DNA of 9,431 bases from CAYQTL01 sp964420405 (GTDB lineage Bacteria > Acidobacteriota > Thermoanaerobaculia > Thermoanaerobaculales > Sulfomarinibacteraceae), in the NCBI GenBank assembly GCA_964420405.1, contig CAYQTL010000112.1, positions 1 through 9,431 on the forward strand, written 5' to 3'. Below are positions 5,187 to 9,431 of this stretch, piece by piece. The notes below the pieces were generated by a model, which was not told the DNA's origin, ran no database searches, and worked only from the letters and a program-made list of their open reading frames with translations. Position numbers and translations under genes: made by a program. Each line of letters starts with the position of its first letter. Position 1 is the first letter of the stretch.

Positions 5187-5223
5187 GGGCACGGGCCCGG
5201 GCACGGACGCGGACGCGGGAGGG
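5187..5223. repeat. Degenerate hexanucleotide array, locus 4, in the csd-selD gap
   Basis: GGGCACGGGCCCGGGCACGG followed by ACGCGGACGCGGGAGGG. The block is close to the right end of locus 2 (about 2957-2994), with GGGCAC, GGGCCC and GGACGC units in similar order. It sits inside the transcribed 102-base gap of the selenium operon, and its last bases (GGGAGGG) double as the Shine-Dalgarno of the next gene. If translated from the upstream ATG at 5136 it would give a low-complexity HGPGHGRGRGR stretch. Confidence 0.65.
5217..5223 (+). promoter_or_regulatory. Ribosome binding site that decides the selD-fusion start
   Basis: GGGAGGG ends five bases before the in-frame GTG at 5229, an ideal arrangement. 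The alternative ATG at 5136 has no comparable site upstream and would add 31 residues, mostly repeat-encoded. I therefore place the start at 5229. Confidence 0.6.
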
Positions 5224-5228
5224 TCGAG

Positions 5229-6527
5229 GTGAACGGGTCCCGGGATCTCCTGCTGGTCTTCGGCTCGGTCCAGAAGGTGATGCGCGCCGAGGCGGCGGCC
5301 CGCGAACGGGGTCTGGACGTCGATGCGGTACCGGCGCCCCGCGCCGTCAGCTCGCAGTGCGGGGTGGTGCTCGAGGGACGCTCCGCCGAGGCCGGAGCCC
5401 TCCGCGACGCGCTCGGCGACCGGGCGCTCGCTCCGCAGGCGGTCTACCGCCGCCGCGACGCCACCTGGACCCCGGCGTCCCTCGACGCCGCCGTCACCGA
5501 CGAGATCGTCCGTCTGACCGCCGGCACCGCCTACGGCGGCTGCGGCGCGAAGCTCGCGAAAGGCCTGCTGCACACCGTGCTGTGCGGCCTGCCGCGGCTC
5601 GTCTCCGACGACCTGATCGTCGGCATCGAGACCGCCGACGACGCCGGGGTGGTGCGGGTGTCACCGGAGCTCGCGATCATCCACACCACCGACTTCTTCC
5701 CGCCGATGGTCGACGACCCGTATGCGTTCGGCCGGATCGCGGCCACCAACGCCCTGTCGGACGTGTGGGCGATGGGCGGGCGGCCGTTGGCGGGCATGAA
5801 CCTGGTGTCGTTTCCGCTGGCGAAGCTCGACAAGGGAACCCTGCAGGAGGTGCTGCGCGGCGGTCTCGAGGCGCTGCGCGACGCCGGCGCGGTGCTCGCC
5901 GGCGGGCACACCGTCGAGGGCCAGGAGCTGCTGTACGGGCTCGCCGTCACGGGCACCGTCCATCCGGACAGGATCTGGCGCAACGGCGGCGCCCGTCCCG
6001 GCGACGTGCTGGTGCTGACCAAGCCGCTCGGCACCGGACTGGTGACGACCGCCGCCAAGGTCGGGCTCGCCGACCCGGCGCACCTCGCGGCGGCGATGCG
6101 ATGGATGGGGACGCTGAACCGCGAGGCGGCGGAGGCGCTCGCGGAGCACGGCCCCCACGCGGTCACCGACGTCACCGGCTTCGCCCTCGCCGGCCACGCG
6201 GCCGAGATGGCCGAGGCCTCCGGCGTCGCGATCGAGCTCGACCTCGGTGCGCTCCCCGCCCTCCCGGGCGCCCTCGAGGCCGCCGCCACCGGCCTCGTCC
6301 CCGCCGGCGCCGCGAAGAACCGGGAGTCCCTCGCCGGCGTGCTCGAGATCGGAGACGGCGCCGACCCCTACCGCGTCGACCTCGCCCTCGACCCCCAGAC
6401 CTCCGGCGGCCTCCTCGCCGCCGTCGACGCCGCCGGCGCCGCCCCCCTCCTGCGCCGCCTCCCCGCCGCCGCCGTCGTCGGCCGCGTCGTCGACGGGCCG
6501 TCGGGAGCGGTCGTCTTCAGACCTTGA
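5229..6527 (+). CDS. selD: Fusion of DUF3343 (Se/S carrier-like) domain with selenide, water dikinase SelD
   Basis: A 432-aa protein if started at GTG 5229. Residues about 5-75 match the small DUF3343 domain: DLLLVFGSVQKVMRAEAAAR, then DVDAVPAPRAVSSQCGVVLE with the conserved Cys (C44). DUF3343 is normally a separate protein encoded near selD. Residues about 90-432 are a full-length SelD, which makes selenophosphate from selenide and ATP. C105 (in AYGGCGAKL) and K108 align with E. coli C17 and K20; E. coli C19 is Ala here. Metal/ATP aspartates are D138 (VGIETADDAGV), D178 (AATNALSDVWAMGG) and D314 (AVTDVTGFALAGH); LDPQTSGGLL closes the family signature. The redox-active position is a plain TGC Cys codon, not selenocysteine. 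Starting at ATG 5136 would give 463 aa with a repeat-encoded N-terminus, which I think is wrong. Last gene of the yedF-desulfurase-selD operon. Confidence 0.95.
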   Translation: MNGSRDLLLVFGSVQKVMRAEAAARERGLDVDAVPAPRAVSSQCGVVLEGRSAEAGALRDALGDRALAPQAVYRRRDATWTPASLDAAVTDEIVRLTAGTAYGGCGAKLAKGLLHTVLCGLPRLVSDDLIVGIETADDAGVVRVSPELAIIHTTDFFPPMVDDPYAFGRIAATNALSDVWAMGGRPLAGMNLVSFPLAKLDKGTLQEVLRGGLEALRDAGAVLAGGHTVEGQELLYGLAVTGTVHPDRIWRNGGARPGDVLVLTKPLGTGLVTTAAKVGLADPAHLAAAMRWMGTLNREAAEALAEHGPHAVTDVTGFALAGHAAEMAEASGVAIELDLGALPALPGALEAAATGLVPAGAAKNRESLAGVLEIGDGADPYRVDLALDPQTSGGLLAAVDAAGAAPLLRRLPAAAVVGRVVDGPSGAVVFRP

Positions 6528-6582
6528 CACGAACGATCCCGACGCCGCCGATTTTGTCGAGAAACCGACCCCCGTAGAGAGA

Positions 6583-6591
6583 TGATACGAT
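6583..6591 (+). promoter_or_regulatory. Candidate extended -10 promoter for the LVIVD-repeat gene
   Basis: TGATACGAT fits an extended -10 (TGn plus TAnnnT) in the relatively AT-rich 81-base gap after selD. It would start transcription near 6598 and give a very short leader with GGAG (6598-6601). No matching -35 is seen. If correct, it rules out the upstream ATG at 6582 as the start of the next gene. Confidence 0.3.
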
Positions 6592-6608
6592 CACCATGGA
6601 GACTCCTG

Positions 6609-8564
6609 ATGCGAATCTGTCTTTCTGCGGTAGCGGTCGTCATTCTCGTCCTGCCCGCCCTGGCTGCCAGCGACGACGCGCGTTGCCTGAGCCGCGTCGG
6701 TGAGTGGCCGCGGGCGTCGAGCCTGGCGGTCGCGGGCTCGCCGGACCGCGTGGTCTTCAGCCGCGGACGCGAGCTGGTCGTCGTGTCAACCGCGACCTCG
6801 CCGCCGCAGGTCGTCGGGAGCCTCGCCCTCCCGGCCCCCGTGACGGGCATCGCCCTGTCCGGAGACCTGGCGATCGTGGCAGCTTCGACCGCCGGCCTGG
6901 TCGTCGTCGACCTCTCCGACCCGGGCTCACCGCAGGAGACGGGAGCGGTGGCCGGCGGCTGGAGCGCGCTCGATGTCGCGCTGATCGGCGGCTACGCCTA
7001 CGTGGCGGCGGGCGACGACGGGCTCCGGGTCGTCGACCTGTCGGACCCGACCCATCCCGTCGAGGTGATGTCGACCCCGCGCTTCGCCGTCGACGTGGCG
7101 GTCGCCGGGTCGGTTGCCTGTGTGTTCGGCGGGGGCCTCGACGTGTTCGACGCCGGCGACCCGTCGTTCCCGCTCCACGTCGGCAATCTTGCACTGCCCG
7201 GGTCCGAGCAGGTCGGCGGCCTGGCGATGGACGGGACGCGCGCGTACATCGCGCAGCGGGAGACCGCCCGGCTCGACGTGGTCGACGTGTCCGACCCGAC
7301 GCAACCGTCGCTCGTCGCCACCAGCGGGCCGACGTTCGCCGACCGGCAGCTGTTCGATCTCGTGGTGGAGGGCTCGACGGCGTGGTTGACCCGTGGCGTC
7401 GACGGCGTCGTCAAGCTGGACGTGTCGGATCCGGCTGCGCCCACGATCCTGGCGGAGCTGGACACGCCGGGAGCGGCGGTCGCGATCGCGGCCGCAGGAG
7501 CGACCGCGTACGTCGCGGACTCGTCCGCCGGCCTCCGGGTGCTCGACCTGCCGAGCGGAGGGATCGCCACGGAGATCCACGCGATCGACGACACACCGGG
7601 CGCCGTCGACGCCGTCACGTTCGCCGACGGGTTCGCGTATCTCGTGAGCGCGAACGGTATCGAGGTTCTCGATGTCGCGGATCCCGCAGAGCCGGTCCTC
7701 GCCGGATCGTGGCAGCGGCCGCAGCCGATGCGCTTCGGGACCAACGCCGTCGAGGTGGCGGACGGTTACGCGTACGTCGCGTCCGCTTCCGGGGTGCTGG
7801 TCGTCGACGTCCGTCAGCTGGCAGGCATCGGGGAGGTCGCGCAGATCGGCAGCGTGAGGGGATCGGACATCAGCGTCGACGGGCCGATGCTGGTCGCTGC
7901 CGGGGGGCGGGTGGAGATCGACCCCGACCGTATCCTGGCCGTGGTGGACATCGGCGACCCGGCGAACTCGGCCGTCGCGTGGTCCTGGCAGCCCCTGTCC
8001 CACTCGATTGACGTGGCGGCGCGCCTGCAGGGAACCCTGATGCTCTCGCTGCGCTCCTCGTACGGATGGGGCGGTCTGGTGATCGACGACGTCACGATCC
8101 CGTCCGCCCCCGCTCTGCTGTCCAGCACCCCCCTGTCCTCGGCCCACCGGGCGATCGACGTGGACTCGACCTACGCCTACGTGTTCGACCCGGAGGCGGA
8201 GGAGCTCGAGGTGATCGACTTCGCGGATCCGGTCGCCCCGACCGTGGTCGGCTCCTCACCCGTGCCGGGAGGCCGGTTGGGCAGGGATCTCGAAGCCGAC
8301 GGTCCGAACCTCGTCGTGAGCGGCGGATCCCGCATTCTGCTGTTCGACGTCAGCCGACCGACGACTCCGACCCTACTGTCCTCCCAGCGTGCCGAGATCC
8401 CCGCGGGTTGGCTGGGTGGGGATGTCGCCATCTCGGGAGCCCTCGTCGCGGTGACCCTCGCCGATATGGGGCTCGGCCTGTACGAGATCGGCAGCTGCGA
8501 GCTGTTCGCCGACGGGTTCGAGAGCGGCGACCTCGGGGCGTGGTCCGCGGCGCCGCCGCCTTGA
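6609..8564 (+). CDS. Secreted LVIVD-repeat beta-propeller protein with DGFESGD C-terminal motif
   Basis: A 651-aa protein with an N-terminal signal peptide (hydrophobic ICLSAVAVVILVLPALA, cleavage probably after ALA near residue 19). The mature part is built of 14 blade-like repeats spaced about 38-47 residues. Each is centred on an LVVVD-type strand plus DPxxP turn: for example GLVVVDLSDPGSPQ at 96, GLRVVDLSDPTHPVE at 138, RLDVVDVSDPTQPS at 221, IEVLDVADPAEPV at 351, LEVIDFADPVAPTVV at 533, RILLFDVSRPTTPT at 575. Fourteen repeats suit two seven-bladed propellers. The end, CELFADGFESGDLGAWS (630-646), is a recurring tail of secreted proteins in some bacteria. Start: GGAG at 6598-6601 fits ATG 6609; an in-frame ATG at 6582 would lengthen the signal n-region by nine residues (RSPWR). 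LVIVD proteins are presumed cell-surface/extracellular; the ligand is unknown. No functional link to selD is evident. Confidence 0.9.
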   Translation: MRICLSAVAVVILVLPALAASDDARCLSRVGEWPRASSLAVAGSPDRVVFSRGRELVVVSTATSPPQVVGSLALPAPVTGIALSGDLAIVAASTAGLVVVDLSDPGSPQETGAVAGGWSALDVALIGGYAYVAAGDDGLRVVDLSDPTHPVEVMSTPRFAVDVAVAGSVACVFGGGLDVFDAGDPSFPLHVGNLALPGSEQVGGLAMDGTRAYIAQRETARLDVVDVSDPTQPSLVATSGPTFADRQLFDLVVEGSTAWLTRGVDGVVKLDVSDPAAPTILAELDTPGAAVAIAAAGATAYVADSSAGLRVLDLPSGGIATEIHAIDDTPGAVDAVTFADGFAYLVSANGIEVLDVADPAEPVLAGSWQRPQPMRFGTNAVEVADGYAYVASASGVLVVDVRQLAGIGEVAQIGSVRGSDISVDGPMLVAAGGRVEIDPDRILAVVDIGDPANSAVAWSWQPLSHSIDVAARLQGTLMLSLRSSYGWGGLVIDDVTIPSAPALLSSTPLSSAHRAIDVDSTYAYVFDPEAEELEVIDFADPVAPTVVGSSPVPGGRLGRDLEADGPNLVVSGGSRILLFDVSRPTTPTLLSSQRAEIPAGWLGGDVAISGALVAVTLADMGLGLYEIGSCELFADGFESGDLGAWSAAPPP

Positions 8565-8597
8565 CGGGGAGACCGGCGCAGCGGCACCCCTCGGTCG

Positions 8598-9338
8598 TCA
8601 GCCGATCCGCGCCAGCAGCACGCCGGCGGCGACGGCGAGGTTGAGGGACTCGACGTCGCGGGCGAGGGGGATCGTCACCGTGTCCTCCGCCTCGCCGAGC
8701 GCTTCCTGCGACAGGCCGCGGCCCTCGGCGCCGAGCATCAGCACCATCGGGGTCCGGGGCGCCCAGCGCCCGACGGGCACGCCGTCGCCGCCGGTCGCCC
8801 ACACCTCGCCGCGGTGCTCCCGCACCCTGGCCGCCGCGCGCGACGCCGTCACCTCGCGCTCGACGGGGACCCGGAAGCAGGCGCCGGCGGACCCGCGGAC
8901 CGCAGCCGGCGAGAACGGGTCGGCGCATCCCGGCGACAGCAGCACCGTCGCGGCGCCGAGCCCCGCCGCCGCCCGCACCACCGCCCCGACGTTGCCCGGA
9001 TCCTGCACCCCGTCGAGCCACACCGCCACGCCGTCCTGTCCCGACCACGCCGGCCATCGCGGCTCCTCGACCACCGCCAGCACCCCCTGAGGGGACCGCG
9101 TCGGCGCGACCGTTCCGAACACGGCGTCGTCGACCTGGAGCAGCCGCTCCGCGGCCGCCGCCACCCGCGAGTCGATCTCCGCCGACGCCGCGAGCCACAG
9201 CTCCCGCACCGGAACCCCCCACCGCACCAGGTCCGCCACGACCCGCACCCCGTCCACCACCACCACCCCGTCCGGCCGCTCGCGGATCGCCCGCCGCAGC
9301 TCCTTCACCCTCCACGAGCTCTTCCCGACCCGTTCCAT
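8598..9338 (-). CDS. TrmH/SpoU-family RNA 2'-O-ribose methyltransferase
   Basis: A 246-aa SPOUT-class enzyme that transfers methyl from SAM to a ribose 2'-OH in rRNA or tRNA. An N-terminal substrate-binding, L30e-like part (about 1-95; WRVKELRRAIRERP then VVVVDGVRVVADL) precedes the trefoil-knot catalytic domain. Motif 1 is LDGVQDPGNVGAVVRAA (108-124; N116, R122), then DPFSPAAVRGSAGACFRVPV (140-159). Motif 2 is VLMLGAEGRGLS (199-210; E205), and motif 3 is IPLARDVESLNLAVAAGVLL (223-242; S231, N233). It is most similar in layout to RlmB/TrmH group-3 proteins; the target nucleotide cannot be told from sequence. The ATG at 9338 gives the family-typical MER...VKELRR opening. An in-frame ATG at 9359 adds MKENGRG; spacing to Shine-Dalgarno-like AAGGAG or GGGAGG is long for both. 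Convergent with the LVIVD gene, 33 bases between the stops. Confidence 0.94.
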   Translation of the reverse strand: MERVGKSSWRVKELRRAIRERPDGVVVVDGVRVVADLVRWGVPVRELWLAASAEIDSRVAAAAERLLQVDDAVFGTVAPTRSPQGVLAVVEEPRWPAWSGQDGVAVWLDGVQDPGNVGAVVRAAAGLGAATVLLSPGCADPFSPAAVRGSAGACFRVPVEREVTASRAAARVREHRGEVWATGGDGVPVGRWAPRTPMVLMLGAEGRGLSQEALGEAEDTVTIPLARDVESLNLAVAAGVLLARIG

Positions 9339-9431
9339 TCCGCGCCCATTCTCCTTCATCCGCGGGCCGCGTCACCTCCCGCGGACCCGAACCTCCGGTT
9401 CTCCCTGGACGGAACACGTGCCGGGGCTCCC
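9339..9431 (-). other. Leader/upstream region of the RNA methyltransferase gene
   Basis: No gene is recognised. Read toward the methyltransferase gene it holds a GGGAGGTGA (about 9372-9380) and the short inverted repeat GAACC-TCC-GGTTC (9389-9401, plus-strand coordinates). No convincing -10/-35 pair is visible. The neighbouring gene upstream lies outside the window. Confidence 0.3.

Noticed and set aside
5529..5555. Selenocysteine (in-frame TGA) at the SelD active site
   Set aside because: The codon at the E. coli C17-equivalent is TGC (Cys, residue 105); the frame shows no internal TGA.
8565..8597. Terminator between the convergent LVIVD and methyltransferase genes
   Set aside because: A GACCG/CGGTC pairing (8571-8575 with 8592-8596) exists but is short, has a 16-base loop and no T-tract.
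8350..9417. Alternative long minus-strand frame of 355 aa over the methyltransferase gene
   Set aside because: It is a Gly/Ala/Arg-rich shadow; the other frame has all three SpoU motifs.
9365..9431. tRNA-like T-arm on the minus strand (GGTTCGGGTCC)
   Set aside because: The stem pairs badly, the expected A58 is missing, and no D-arm, anticodon arm or acceptor stem can be built.
1..9431. Mobile element or prophage
   Set aside because: No transposase, integrase, att-like direct repeats or phage genes were seen; base composition looks uniform apart from the short gap at 6528-6608.

Overview
The window is a very GC-rich (visibly around 70% or more) bacterial chromosomal segment with seven genes or gene parts that I accept as real, plus one well-supported hypothetical gene. 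The GC-rich codon use, the LVIVD-repeat secreted protein ending in a DGFESGD-type tail, the bacterial eRF1-like protein, the selenium cassette and the intergenic hexanucleotide arrays together remind me most of Acidobacteriota, possibly Thermoanaerobaculia-like lineages. This assignment is an inference from resemblance; an actinobacterial or other high-GC origin is not excluded.

Layout. Left end, minus strand: a gene for a single-pass membrane protein of unknown function (269-790) overlaps the GTG start of uvrB by four bases. Only the first 90 codons of uvrB lie in the window (1-272). A short divergent region with a perfect 7-bp dyad (795-817) separates this pair from a plus-strand isochorismatase/ISOC-like hydrolase (861-1418). 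A convergent gap with hairpins and a hexamer array follows (1419-1665). Next is a minus-strand gene for a bacterial eRF1/Vms1-like (baeRF) protein with a C-terminal zinc ribbon (1666-2790). The 564-base gap 2791-3354 has no credible gene. It is filled with degenerate hexanucleotide repeats, three REP-like palindromes in alternating orientation, two canonical G-quadruplex motifs and a candidate promoter.

The centre is a plus-strand selenium operon: yedF (3355-3972), a class V aminotransferase-fold cysteine desulfurase (3975-5126), and a fusion of a DUF3343 Se/S-carrier-like domain to selenophosphate synthetase SelD (5229-6527). Together they form a plausible relay. The desulfurase releases Se or S from (seleno)cysteine as an enzyme-bound per(thio/seleno)sulfide, the thiol carriers YedF and DUF3343 pass it on, and SelD makes selenophosphate. 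No selA, selB, tRNA-Sec, yqeB/yqeC or molybdenum hydroxylase gene is visible here, so the final use of the selenium (selenocysteine, selenouridine or a labile Se cofactor) cannot be decided from this window.

The right part holds a secreted protein with 14 LVIVD-like blades (6609-8564). Convergent to it is a TrmH/SpoU-family RNA 2'-O-methyltransferase (minus, 8598-9338). The last 93 bases (9339-9431) are the presumed leader of the methyltransferase gene and contain nothing else I can recognise.

The most notable items are the DUF3343-SelD fusion, the divergent GGQ-region in the baeRF protein, and the family of composite hexamer/G4 arrays that recurs in most of the larger intergenic gaps.
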